DNA of 38,071 bases from NCBI GenBank assembly GCA_938048755.1, contig CALIUG010000285.1, forward strand, positions 1 through 38,071. Reading direction: 5' to 3'. This DNA is from an uncultured Alphaproteobacteria bacterium (GTDB lineage Bacteria; Pseudomonadota; Alphaproteobacteria; SP197). Positions 24,759-32,405 of this stretch are shown one piece after another. Every line of letters begins with the position of its first letter. Within the stretch, counting starts at the first letter, position 1. The notes under the pieces are model-generated. The model saw only the letters and a list, made by a program, of their open reading frames with translations. It did no database searches and was not told where the DNA came from. The position numbers and the translations under genes are program-made.

Positions 24759-25142
24759 TCACCTGCCGGAGATACGGTTCTTGCCGGCCTGCACCGCACA
24801 GAATGCACGGACCATCAACGGACGCAGGCACAGAAACGCGCGATAGACTCGCTCAAGCAGCCAGACTGCACCAGGAAACGCGGCGCACCGGGCCAGTTGT
24901 TTCCAACCGGGAAGCCGGTGCCAGACAGAAACAAACGCAGCAGCGCCCGAAAGAAGTCTGCCCTCGTCATCCAGGACGTGGAATCGCCTCAGCGCCCGTT
25001 CACGATCAAGACCGCCCGGCAATGCGACATGGGGCGCAGACACATCGACGACGCTCAGTGCACCCTGGCTATCCAGCCTCTGATAGTGGCTGATTTCCGC
25101 GCGGCAAAGCGGACATGCGCCATCGAAGTAAACTACGGTCAT
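24759..25142 (-). CDS. DCC-family (DUF393) thiol-disulfide oxidoreductase-like protein
   Basis: A 127-residue protein with the family start VVYFDGACPLC, where the D-x-x-C-x-x-C signature places C10 and C13 as a redox pair. HYQRLDSQGALSVVDVSAP and RRFHVLDDEGRLLSGAAAF are the next conserved blocks. The C-terminal part, LLERVYRAFLCLRPL, is the usual helix. DCC proteins are thought to be thioredoxin-like, but no substrate is established. It ends four bases before the photolyase and starts 11 bases after the small membrane protein gene, so all are in one transcript. The start at 25142 is fixed by the motif being only a few residues in. Confidence 0.88.
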   Translation of the reverse strand: MTVVYFDGACPLCRAEISHYQRLDSQGALSVVDVSAPHVALPGGLDRERALRRFHVLDDEGRLLSGAAAFVSVWHRLPGWKQLARCAAFPGAVWLLERVYRAFLCLRPLMVRAFCAVQAGKNRISGR

Positions 25143-25153
25143 GCGTGGCTGCC

Positions 25154-25462
25154 TCAGGCACCCCGGGCATCATCGTAGCGGCTGGTGCCATCCTGCGCGG
25201 GATGCGCCCGACGCGTTCCGACAGGCAACAACTGCGCACCGCCGGCATTCTGGAATGTGATACCCGTAACGACACATCCCAGAACGACCAGAGCATGGCT
25301 GACAACCAGTTCGCCATACCAGAACCAGGCACCGATCGCGGCGCAGGCAATGGCAGTCCACATCATCGCCAGCGAACTTGCGATCAGGAGCTTCTGACCG
25401 ACCAACTGGTCATGCAGAGAATTGACGGTTGTGTCCATCAGGGATCGGTGAATCTTTAGCAT
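25154..25462 (-). CDS. Small two-helix membrane protein, unknown function
   Basis: 102 residues from ATG 25462, chosen for AGGA eight bases upstream and because the frame upstream overlaps non-coding sequence. After an amphipathic N-terminus (LKIHRSLMDTTVNSLHDQL) there are two membrane segments, LLIASSLAMMWTAIACAAIGAWFW (split by A/I positions ~28-50) and LVVSHALVVLGCVVTGITF. A basic, polar tail of ~25 residues follows. I do not recognise a family. It leads the four-gene photolyase unit, 11 bases ahead of the DCC gene. Its place as the first gene in the unit is the only clue to function. Confidence 0.65.
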   Translation of the reverse strand: MLKIHRSLMDTTVNSLHDQLVGQKLLIASSLAMMWTAIACAAIGAWFWYGELVVSHALVVLGCVVTGITFQNAGGAQLLPVGTRRAHPAQDGTSRYDDARGA

Positions 25463-25554
25463 GGTCCTGTTCCTGTTTCTCGAAGACAGAATCAGTACGG
25501 CTGACCATGCCCATTGGATCGCATTTTCACGTTCGGCCAGAACCTTGATGGGTC

Positions 25555-26205
25555 TCACGACCTGTTGGACTGCAGCTCGGCGATCCATTTCTCATAGACA
25601 AGCTGTACGCTGGGCCGGGCCATGACCTTTTTGGCAATACGCTGCACATTGGGGAATTCCTCCACGGCAGGCTGCCCCAGCGACGGCGCGAGCCAGGTGG
25701 TCAGCATGAAAAGGTAGATGTCGGCGGCACTGAAACGGTCACCCAGGATCCATTCCTTGTCGCCGATCTGGTCGTCAATGACCGTCCAGGTTTCTCGCAA
25801 CCTCCGGATGCCGCGCCGCATGGCGCTGGCTTCATCTTCCGGCGTGTCGGCAAAACGGTCGGGATAATAATTGAGCTGAAAGGCGTTCTGGACCGAATTG
25901 GAGAAGTACACCAGCGTCTGCAGGAAGACGCCGCGGTCGTCTTCATCGATCCTCGGCGCAAGTCCCGCTTCGGGATGACGGTCACTCAGGAAAACGGTGA
26001 TGGCGGCACATTCGTACATGGCGCTATCACCCCAGACGAGAACCGGCACCCAGCCGTTGGGATTGATCGCCAGTTGCTCGGGCGGGCGCGGCTTGTCCAT
26101 ATCGATGGTCGTCTCAATCAGCTCATAGGGTGCTCCGATCTCTTCGAGAATTACCCGGACGCCCATGGCAGCACTGCCAAGGGCATAGAACAGTTTGTAG
26201 GTCAT
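25555..26205 (-). CDS. Glutathione S-transferase family protein
   Basis: A 216-residue cytosolic GST. The thioredoxin-like N-terminal domain starts MTYKLFYALGSAAMGVRV; the position after YALGS is where beta/theta-class enzymes place the catalytic Ser or Cys. NPNGWVPVLVWGDSAMYECAA holds the cis-Pro and the E-S/C glutathione-binding pair, here EC. The all-helical C-terminal domain includes WILGDRFSAADIYLFML, the N-capping box. These enzymes conjugate or reduce small electrophiles with glutathione. ATG 26205 follows AAGAGG; the frame extends to 26382, but that part overlaps the PhyH gene. It lies 37 bases downstream of the PhyH gene and is probably cotranscribed with it. Confidence 0.88.
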   Translation of the reverse strand: MTYKLFYALGSAAMGVRVILEEIGAPYELIETTIDMDKPRPPEQLAINPNGWVPVLVWGDSAMYECAAITVFLSDRHPEAGLAPRIDEDDRGVFLQTLVYFSNSVQNAFQLNYYPDRFADTPEDEASAMRRGIRRLRETWTVIDDQIGDKEWILGDRFSAADIYLFMLTTWLAPSLGQPAVEEFPNVQRIAKKVMARPSVQLVYEKWIAELQSNRS

Positions 26206-26242
26206 GGTTGTTGCCTCTTGATGATCTTCACAATGGGTTTCT

Positions 26243-27091
26243 CTATCTGAGCTGCAGGAACCGGTCACAGCAAAGGGTTTCGCCCGGCTCCAACCCGGCA
26301 AACTCGTCACGGATGACGCTGTTGTCGTCCCAGATGCTCTGGCTGCCCGGAGGAAAGGGTCGGTACACGGCGTCATTGCCAAAGAAGCGCAGCACGAGGG
26401 TGTGACGGATCGGGCAATCTTCGCTCAGTGGCGCGCCACCATGCAGGCTGTGGGGGTGGAACACGATGAGGTCGCCGGGCTCGGACGGATAGGCGATGAT
26501 GGGCCATGCGTCGGGGTCGGCCCTGCGTTCACGTTCGATATCGGGAAGCGGGGTCCACTCCCCGCCATGGAGCGGCCGTGCCGGGTCATCGGGGTCGTCA
26601 TAGGAACTGCCGTCATATTGCGGCCCATGGTGGGAACCCTTCACAACCTCCAGACCGTTCCTTGCGGCCAGGGATTCGAAGCTGATCCAGAGGTTGCACC
26701 ACTGCGTGCCGCCATAGGGGGCATAGGAGGTGTCCTGATGCCATGGGGTGCGGCCGACCTTGCTGCCCTGTTTGAAGAAGATCTCTTCGGCCGAATACCA
26801 GACATGCCGTGTATCGAGCATGTCCGCGACAACGTCGGCAAAGACCGGCGCCCTGACCAGCTTGTGGCAGATGTCGCGTGCAGAGGGATTGACATTGTCG
26901 GCCCAGTGCTCGTGTTCGGTTCCAGGAAAGATGGTTTTCGTTATGGTTCCCGGATGGGCGAGACTCCAATCAAACGCCTCGCGGCACCGGGCGAGAACAT
27001 CGGGCTCGAGAACACCCTTGAGCCTGGTGATGCCGTCCTCCCGGAAGGCTTCCCCGGGCGTCCTGGAATCGCCGTTTGCGGTCTGGTTCAT
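26243..27091 (-). CDS. Phytanoyl-CoA dioxygenase (PhyH)-family Fe(II)/2-oxoglutarate oxygenase
   Basis: A 282-residue non-haem iron oxygenase. The iron-binding HxD is in TPWHQDTSYAPYGG (about residue 120), and the distal His is in VFHPHSLHGGAPLS. An Arg for 2-oxoglutarate is likely in CPIRHTLVLRFFG. The beginning FREDGITRLKGVLEPDVLAR is typical. Members hydroxylate phytanoyl-CoA, ectoine, or small secondary metabolites; nothing here fixes the substrate. I use ATG 27091 after GGGAG; a TTG further up at 27127 is less likely. It forms a minus-strand series with the GST downstream and the tandem-GFA gene upstream, 80 bases away. Confidence 0.87.
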   Translation of the reverse strand: MNQTANGDSRTPGEAFREDGITRLKGVLEPDVLARCREAFDWSLAHPGTITKTIFPGTEHEHWADNVNPSARDICHKLVRAPVFADVVADMLDTRHVWYSAEEIFFKQGSKVGRTPWHQDTSYAPYGGTQWCNLWISFESLAARNGLEVVKGSHHGPQYDGSSYDDPDDPARPLHGGEWTPLPDIERERRADPDAWPIIAYPSEPGDLIVFHPHSLHGGAPLSEDCPIRHTLVLRFFGNDAVYRPFPPGSQSIWDDNSVIRDEFAGLEPGETLCCDRFLQLR

Positions 27092-27171
27092 CCCGTCCGG
27101 CTCCCTCTTCCGTCCGTGAGGATTCAACCTTAAGCAAGAACAACCCTGACCCCAACTCCTGCCTGTCGCGG

Positions 27172-28020
27172 TCAGGCCGAGGGCGGTCCTTCCGGGTATT
27201 GCGGCAGATCGTCGGTGATGTCGTGCCAGGGCGCCTTGGAGGCGACGAAGATATGGTCGACCGGCCTGATCCCGGGATCATCATCCAGGGAACCCATGGG
27301 GATCACCGCGACGCCGCGCTCAACATCAAGGCGCGGCATGGGTGAGCTGCACACTTCACAGAAGGTCTGCGTGAAGTGGCGGGCGTCGGGAACCTTGTAG
27401 GACTTGAGACGGTCTTCGCCGCTAAGGAACTCCACACCGTCGATGGAGACAAAGGCGTTGGACGCATGCGCAGCCGCGCGGGCGTGACGGCAGCGGGAGC
27501 AATGGCAGTTATGGGCAACCTTGAAGGGTTCCGTGACCTTGTAGGTCACCGCGCCACACAGACAGCTGCCAAGAACCGGGCCTTCCGCCTTCTTGGGTAC
27601 GGGCAATCCCGCGACGCTAGGGATGCCCGACTCCTCGGGATAGGCATCATGACGGGGCAAATCACCGTTGATCGTGTGCCAGGGCGAATTGTCGACCACG
27701 AAGATGTTGTAGTCGGACTTGCGCATATCCTCGTGACACCCACCGGGAGTGACCCAGTGCTCGTCTGTTTCGTTCGCGTAGGGCACAACGGAACCACAGA
27801 CGTCACAGGAGCTGCGGACCAGCACGTCCGAAGACCGGTAGTGGACAATCTTGTCGGTGCCGCTGGTCCAGCGGACCTGCCCCTCCTTGAAGAAACAATA
27901 GGTCCCGAACCCCGTGCCATGCGCCTTCTGGCACATGCGGCAATGGCAGTTGTACATCGCGTAAGGCTCGGCCAGCGTTTCCCAAGTCACGCTGCCACAC
28001 AGACAACTTCCCTTACTCAT
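27172..28020 (-). CDS. Tandem GFA-domain protein
   Basis: 282 residues made of two GFA/CENP-V zinc domains in a row. Domain 1 (~1-135) shows GSCLCGSVTW, NCHCRMCQKAHG and SSCDVCGSVVPY. Domain 2 (~148-280) repeats it with GSCLCGAVTY, NCHCSRCRHAR and FCEVCSSPMP. Both keep the eight expected cysteines apiece, counting each C-x-C, C-x-C-x-x-C and C-x-x-C. The protein ends with APWHDITDDLPQYPEG, echoed at the end of domain 1 (SPWHTINGDLPRHD), which shows an internal duplication. ATG 28020 and an adjacent GTG 28023 are both served by GGAG. It starts 22 bases downstream of the SDR stop, so it is probably in the SDR operon. Function is likely thiol- or aldehyde-related, but this is family inference. 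Confidence 0.87.
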   Translation of the reverse strand: MSKGSCLCGSVTWETLAEPYAMYNCHCRMCQKAHGTGFGTYCFFKEGQVRWTSGTDKIVHYRSSDVLVRSSCDVCGSVVPYANETDEHWVTPGGCHEDMRKSDYNIFVVDNSPWHTINGDLPRHDAYPEESGIPSVAGLPVPKKAEGPVLGSCLCGAVTYKVTEPFKVAHNCHCSRCRHARAAAHASNAFVSIDGVEFLSGEDRLKSYKVPDARHFTQTFCEVCSSPMPRLDVERGVAVIPMGSLDDDPGIRPVDHIFVASKAPWHDITDDLPQYPEGPPSA

Positions 28021-28042
28021 CACATCGTCTCCGCGCTTTGGT

Positions 28043-28771
28043 TCAGTAGGTCCAGGTTTCGGTATAGGGCCTGATCTCGATCTCGTTGCTCCAGGCCGTC
28101 CTGGGCTGCAGGTGCGTCAGCCAATAGCTTTCAGCTACCGCATCGGGGCTGGCAAGATCGTCGGGGCCACGGTCGGGCCCATAGGCTTCACGCATGATGG
28201 GAACATCAAGGTCACAATCGAGTCTGACATGCACGATATGCACGCCGTCCCGTGCATAGGCCTTGGTCAGACTCTGCGACAACCCCCGCAGCCCGAACTT
28301 GCCGATGGCATAAAGCGGGAACTTTCCCGAGCCACGATAGGCAGCCGTTGCGCTGGAGAAAAAGATGCTGCCGCATGAGCGCTCGATCATGGACGGCAGA
28401 ACCGCCTTGGCCGCAGCGAAGGCACCGACAACCTCGATCCGGTAGATGTCTTCAAGTGCCTCATAGGACATCTCAAGCGGCGCACAGGCCGTGAACGCGC
28501 CACGCGCGTTATAAATCAGAACGTCGATGGCACCCATGGTGTCAGCCGCCTGCCCCAGCGCGGCCTCGACGGTGTCCGGCCTGGTCGCATCGGCCGAAAA
28601 GAAGTTCGCCGTTGCCGAGTTGGCCACGGCAGCCTCCATCGCAGCAGCACTGCCTTGCCGGGAACGCGAGATCAGCGCGAGGTCGAATCCCTCACCTGCA
28701 AACTTCTGCGCCAGCGCGCGGCCAAGGCCTTCTCCGGCACCAACGATCGCGCATACCGGCTTCGACATCAT
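28043..28771 (-). CDS. Short-chain dehydrogenase/reductase
   Basis: 242 residues, a classical SDR. The cofactor loop is VGAGEGLGRALA (9-20), with SRSRQG soon after favouring NADP. NARGAF replaces the common NNAG. The catalytic Ser is in FFSSATAAYRG, and Y-x-x-x-K is seen in YAIGKFG. The C-terminal substrate loop (DVPIMREAYGPDRGPD) is family-like but unassigned. Two ATGs stand together at 28771 and 28768, with GAGAGG just before; the second has the better spacing. A good promoter lies 36-65 bases upstream. It leads a minus-strand series SDR, tandem GFA, PhyH, GST. The reaction is an alcohol/ketone oxidoreduction on an unknown substrate. Confidence 0.88.
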   Translation of the reverse strand: MMSKPVCAIVGAGEGLGRALAQKFAGEGFDLALISRSRQGSAAAMEAAVANSATANFFSADATRPDTVEAALGQAADTMGAIDVLIYNARGAFTACAPLEMSYEALEDIYRIEVVGAFAAAKAVLPSMIERSCGSIFFSSATAAYRGSGKFPLYAIGKFGLRGLSQSLTKAYARDGVHIVHVRLDCDLDVPIMREAYGPDRGPDDLASPDAVAESYWLTHLQPRTAWSNEIEIRPYTETWTY

Positions 28772-28806
28772 GCCTCTCAGGTTCAGGGTTGCAGGATCTT
28801 GAGAAA

Positions 28807-28851
28807 AGTATGGGGAGGAACGCCATGAGCGGCAAACGGTTTTGACCGCTC
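28807..28851 (-). promoter_or_regulatory. Promoter with overlapping inverted repeat ahead of the SDR gene
   Basis: On the minus strand TTGCCG (28835-28830) and CATACT (28812-28807) are 17 bases apart, a fair sigma70 match for the SDR gene. An inverted repeat, GAGCGG at 28827-28832 and CCGCTC at 28846-28851, covers the -35 box. A protein bound there would block the promoter. The divergent CmcJ-family gene starts at 28967, so both could share this control. The regulator is unknown. Confidence 0.45.
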
Positions 28852-28966
28852 GTTCATGAGTTTTCGTCAGTTTCACTTTAGGAATTCTGCGTTGCCTTTG
28901 CCGGGGGCGCAGACTTATGTGTTTGGCCACCATCACCGGACCGGCCTGACTGCAAGGACTTGCCCC

Positions 28967-29962
28967 ATGCCTGACACGACAACAGAGATTCCCCGCACCA
29001 CAACAGGCACCGGCCGGCTCAACTATCTGGACCAGTCCGTTCATCCCTCCCTGTTCCGCAACGGAGAAGTCCTCACCAGACGCGATCCCGACGGCAACGA
29101 TTACGGCACGACCGGCCTGATTCTGGAAGGCATGGAACTGGACATCCACAACGCGCGAAGCCTGAGCCAGGCCGAACGCAAGACTTGCCGCGACAACGGT
29201 TTCGAGCTCTTGGGCTCGCCGCTCGAGGACCCGGGTATCGACTTCTTCAGTCATGATGCTGTCGTGCATGACTACTATGGTCAATGCGCCCGTCTTGTGT
29301 CTGAAACGATGGGTGCACGGGCCTTTGCATTCGACCACAACATCCGTTCTGCGTCCGGCAAGCAATCCCGGAAGCGGGTGAACGGCGGCCAGCTTGTGCA
29401 GGAGCCCCTGCACATGGTGCATGGCGACTACACCCTGTTCAGCGCACCGCAAAGGCTTCGTGACCTGGCAAGACCGCCCAGCGGCAACGACACCCTGCGA
29501 TCGGTTCTGGGCGCGGGAGAATCACTCATTGATCCCGATGATGCAGGACGTGCGCTTGAAGGCGGACGGTTCGCCATCATCAACGTCTGGCGCAACATTG
29601 CCGAGACGCCCGTCGTGGTGCGCCCGCTGGCGCTCTGCGATGCCCGATGCGTTGATCGCCAGGACCTCGTGGTCTTTGAAATCCACTATCAGGATCGCAT
29701 CGGTGAAAACTATTTCGCCAGGCACGCGCCCACCCATCGCTGGTACACCTATCCTGGGCTCACACGTGACGAAGCCTTGCTCATCAAGCAGTGGGATTCG
29801 GCAGGGGTCCTTGCACAATCAGAGGGTGCCGTGTCGGACGCTGCAGATCCCGACAACCCCTGCACCTTCAGTTTTCACAGCGCCTTCGAGGACCCCTCGG
29901 CACCTGACGATGCGCCCGATCGCTGGAGCATCGAAGTGCGGTGCATGGTGATTTATGACTAG
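28967..29962 (+). CDS. CmcJ/NvfI-family oxidoreductase
   Basis: 331 residues of the CmcJ, AsaB and NvfI group, non-haem iron and 2-oxoglutarate-type proteins first met in antibiotic and fungal metabolite pathways. FDHNIRSASG is the family's FDHtIR motif, MVHGDYT supplies H152 and D154, and FAIINVWRNIAETPVVVRPL matches the NVWRPi-x-x-PV-x-x-PLA block. THRWYTYPGLTRDEALLIKQ is the W-Y-x-x-x-x-x-x-x-E-x-L-x-x-K motif. The start ATG 28967 follows AGGA nine bases upstream; an earlier in-frame ATG adds 37 residues without conservation. It is divergent from the SDR gene, and its stop overlaps that of the LysR gene by 4 bases (CTAG). The substrate is unknown. Confidence 0.85.
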   Translation: MPDTTTEIPRTTTGTGRLNYLDQSVHPSLFRNGEVLTRRDPDGNDYGTTGLILEGMELDIHNARSLSQAERKTCRDNGFELLGSPLEDPGIDFFSHDAVVHDYYGQCARLVSETMGARAFAFDHNIRSASGKQSRKRVNGGQLVQEPLHMVHGDYTLFSAPQRLRDLARPPSGNDTLRSVLGAGESLIDPDDAGRALEGGRFAIINVWRNIAETPVVVRPLALCDARCVDRQDLVVFEIHYQDRIGENYFARHAPTHRWYTYPGLTRDEALLIKQWDSAGVLAQSEGAVSDAADPDNPCTFSFHSAFEDPSAPDDAPDRWSIEVRCMVIYD

Positions 29963-30876
29963 TCGGGCACAAGAGTCCCGGTGATCCGGTCGCGGCAATG
30001 TTCCTCGAACGCGGTGAGGATGCGTGACTTGCGCTCCGAATGCATGGTGACCAGACCCAGTTTCAGCAGGCGGTGATCGCCTCTGATCGGCACATGATGC
30101 AGCGGTTTTCCGTCCGGTGCGTGGACGCTGCTGTCAGGCACATTCATCAGGCCGTAACCAAAACCGTTCGCCACCATGGATCGCATCATGGGAAGTTGCG
30201 CGGTACGTTCGGCAATCCGGGGTTCAAGGCCCACGGCCTGGAACAGCGAGAGGAAGTATTCCCTGCTGATCGGCAGGTCGAGCAGAACGAGCGGTTCACC
30301 AGCCAGATCGTCGAGCGTGACCGACTTGCGCTTTGACAGAGGGTGCTCGGGAGCCAGAAGCGCACGGGGCGGCAGTTCGAGGAGAGGTTCAAACGCTATG
30401 TCCTGGGGGATGTCGAGGTCGTAGGTGATCGCGACGTCGATTTCGGCACGCCGCAGCATGCGGAACAGTTCCTCCTGGTTGGCTTCCTCCTGGCGAAAGG
30501 CCACTTCGGCATTTGCTGTCTCGAAGTCCCGGCGCAACTGGGGCAGCACAAAGGAGGCAAGCGTCACCAGGCAACCCACGGTCAGAGGGCCCCGGACATG
30601 TTCGGAGATGTCGCTGGCAACATCATGGAGCGCCCCGGCGGATTCCAGCACGGCCCTTGCTGCCGCATAGAATCGTCGGCCGCCCGGAGTCAGCGAAAGA
30701 CCTTGTGCATGTTGCCGCACGAAGAGCTCGACACCGAACTCGGCTTCCAGACCGGAGATCGCCGTCGAGATGGATGGCGACGACACATTCAGACGCCCTG
30801 AAGCCGCAGCAATGCTGCCCGCGTCGCCGACGGCAACGAAGTATTCCAGCTGGCGCAGCGTAAATCTCAGCGCCAT
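29959..30876 (-). CDS. LysR-family transcriptional regulator
   Basis: A 305-residue LTTR. The N-terminal winged helix-turn-helix is RQLEYFVAVGDAGSIAAASG (8-27) followed by NVSSPSISTAISGLEAEFG. The linker helix and the two-lobed effector domain follow from about 92 (GPLTVGCLVTLASFVLPQL). LPPRALLAPEHPLSKRKSVT is the usual hinge strand. Length is normal. It starts 30 bases after the flavin monooxygenase stop on the same strand, and the two are probably one transcript. The regulator may therefore control the monooxygenase through the AT-rich site at 32247-32296 (inference). Its stop overlaps the convergent CmcJ-family gene. Confidence 0.92.
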   Translation of the reverse strand: MALRFTLRQLEYFVAVGDAGSIAAASGRLNVSSPSISTAISGLEAEFGVELFVRQHAQGLSLTPGGRRFYAAARAVLESAGALHDVASDISEHVRGPLTVGCLVTLASFVLPQLRRDFETANAEVAFRQEEANQEELFRMLRRAEIDVAITYDLDIPQDIAFEPLLELPPRALLAPEHPLSKRKSVTLDDLAGEPLVLLDLPISREYFLSLFQAVGLEPRIAERTAQLPMMRSMVANGFGYGLMNVPDSSVHAPDGKPLHHVPIRGDHRLLKLGLVTMHSERKSRILTAFEEHCRDRITGTLVPD

Positions 30877-30906
30877 GGCAGCGTTCTGCTCATCAAGGGC
30901 ACTTCC

Positions 30907-32181
30907 TCATGCCGCTTGGATCCTGGTGTCGGCCGGCGAAGTGTAAGCCCGATACATGCGGTCTTTGCAGATCTGGTCGGCGATGAATTTGGCATCGTGC
31001 CAGACGCCCCAGATGAAGGAGGAACCGCGACGGGACAACCACGGCAAGCCGACGAAATAGACGCCAGGTTCCCTCGAGACACCGCGCTGGTGGATCGGCC
31101 TGCCCTGGTCGTCGAACGTGTCGACGTCGAGCCAACCGTAGTCGACGGCAAATCCCGTTGCCCAGATGATCGTGGTGATCCCGGCTTCCGCAAGGTCAAG
31201 CTCGAGAATCGGGTTGGTCATGCATTCGGGGTCCGGACCGATATGGCGGGCTTCCGGCTCAGGAGGCAGATCAAGACCGTTCTTCTCGACATAGGCGTCG
31301 GCCTCATCCAGAACGGAGAGATAGTTGGCATCACCCTTGGCGATGTTCTCGCAGAGGTCCTCGGCAAAGGTGAGCACACCATCCCTGCAGGCATTGGTGC
31401 GACCGACCAGGGTCATGCCCTCCGCTGCAAGACGCCGGAAATCAACGGTCTGGCCGCCATGGGCGCCGCTGACCGAGATCGTGACATGTTCGGCACCGGC
31501 AGGCGGTGCGTCGGCGTCCCATTTGCCCAGAACGCCGAGCCACCAGACGAAATCACGGTTGCGGTAGCTGCGCGGGGGGCGGTCGTGGGGGCCAACCGAG
31601 AGATAGACCCGCTTGCCCGAACGCCGGAGCTCGTCAGCAATCTGTGCACCCGATGAACCCGCACCGACCACCAGCACAGCACCGTCGGGCAGTTGGCCGG
31701 GGTTGCGATAAGTGTTGGAGTGCATCTGCATGATGCCGGCATCATCGGGCACAATCGCCGGCATAATGGGGCGCTGGAACGGTCCCGTGGCGGCAACCAC
31801 ATTGTTGGCCTCGATCACGCCATCCGAGGTCTCGATACGGAAACCGGGTTTGCCTTCCTGCCTGCGCACAGCCTTCACCTCCACGCCGCAACGGATGGGC
31901 GCTTCGAATTTCTCGGCATAGGCGACAAAGTAATCGGCAACGCTTTCCTTGGTCGCAAAGGCGTCCGGATCGGTGTCGGAAAACTCCATGCCGGGGAACC
32001 GGTCATGCCAGGCCGGGCCGTTGGCAACCAGCGAATCCCAGCGTTCCGTGCGCCACCGCTCAGCAATCCTGCTGCGCTCGAGAACCAGATGCGGCACACC
32101 GGATTTGCTCAGATGTTCGCTCATGGCCACACCGGCCTGACCGGCACCAACCACGAGGGTATCGATTTTCTCAACGGACAT
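30907..32181 (-). CDS. Flavin-containing monooxygenase (FMO/trkA-like NAD(P)-binding)
   Basis: 424 residues with two dinucleotide folds. VVGAGQAGVAMSEHL (10-24) binds FAD and VLVVGAGSSGAQIADEL binds NADPH. ATGPFQRPIMP is the ATG motif between them, and WHDRFPGMEF is a region shared with group B flavin monooxygenases. TTIIWATGFAVDYGWLD is the late FAD motif. Such enzymes oxygenate amines, sulfides or carbonyls, and one branch makes trimethylamine N-oxide or is an indole-3-pyruvate monooxygenase relative. ATG 32181 has GAGGA eight bases upstream; starts at 32202 or 32247 lack a site. It is followed by the LysR gene, probably cotranscribed. The sharp AT-rich upstream region is given separately. 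Confidence 0.88.
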   Translation of the reverse strand: MSVEKIDTLVVGAGQAGVAMSEHLSKSGVPHLVLERSRIAERWRTERWDSLVANGPAWHDRFPGMEFSDTDPDAFATKESVADYFVAYAEKFEAPIRCGVEVKAVRRQEGKPGFRIETSDGVIEANNVVAATGPFQRPIMPAIVPDDAGIMQMHSNTYRNPGQLPDGAVLVVGAGSSGAQIADELRRSGKRVYLSVGPHDRPPRSYRNRDFVWWLGVLGKWDADAPPAGAEHVTISVSGAHGGQTVDFRRLAAEGMTLVGRTNACRDGVLTFAEDLCENIAKGDANYLSVLDEADAYVEKNGLDLPPEPEARHIGPDPECMTNPILELDLAEAGITTIIWATGFAVDYGWLDVDTFDDQGRPIHQRGVSREPGVYFVGLPWLSRRGSSFIWGVWHDAKFIADQICKDRMYRAYTSPADTRIQAA

Positions 32182-32246
32182 TCCTGGTTCCTCTTCTGCC
32201 ATTCCGATGTTTTCAGCGATCGGCGCAAGGTTACGAGGCCACAGCA

Positions 32247-32296
32247 ACTTAGGTACAGTATTATCACTCTATTCTTACGTCAGCTTTTTCCTAAGT
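32247..32296 (-). promoter_or_regulatory. AT-rich regulatory site with ACTTAGG/CCTAAGT inverted repeat
   Basis: ACTTAGG at 32247-32253 and its exact complement CCTAAGT at 32290-32296 flank a 36-base AT-rich core containing GATAAT- and TAATAC-like -10 elements on the minus strand. The half sites are 43 bp apart, about four helical turns. The site is 66-115 bases upstream of the flavin monooxygenase start. A dimeric or looping regulator such as the LysR protein encoded downstream would suit it. The exact -35/-10 pair is not settled. Confidence 0.45.
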
Positions 32297-32405
32297 ACGA
32301 GAAGTAATGTGAACCTCCTTCGCGCCACGCCATGGCATCGAACGGTTGAACCACATCTGTTTAGTACGTTGAGACCCGCACAAACGGACTGAACCAGAAC
32401 GTCCG

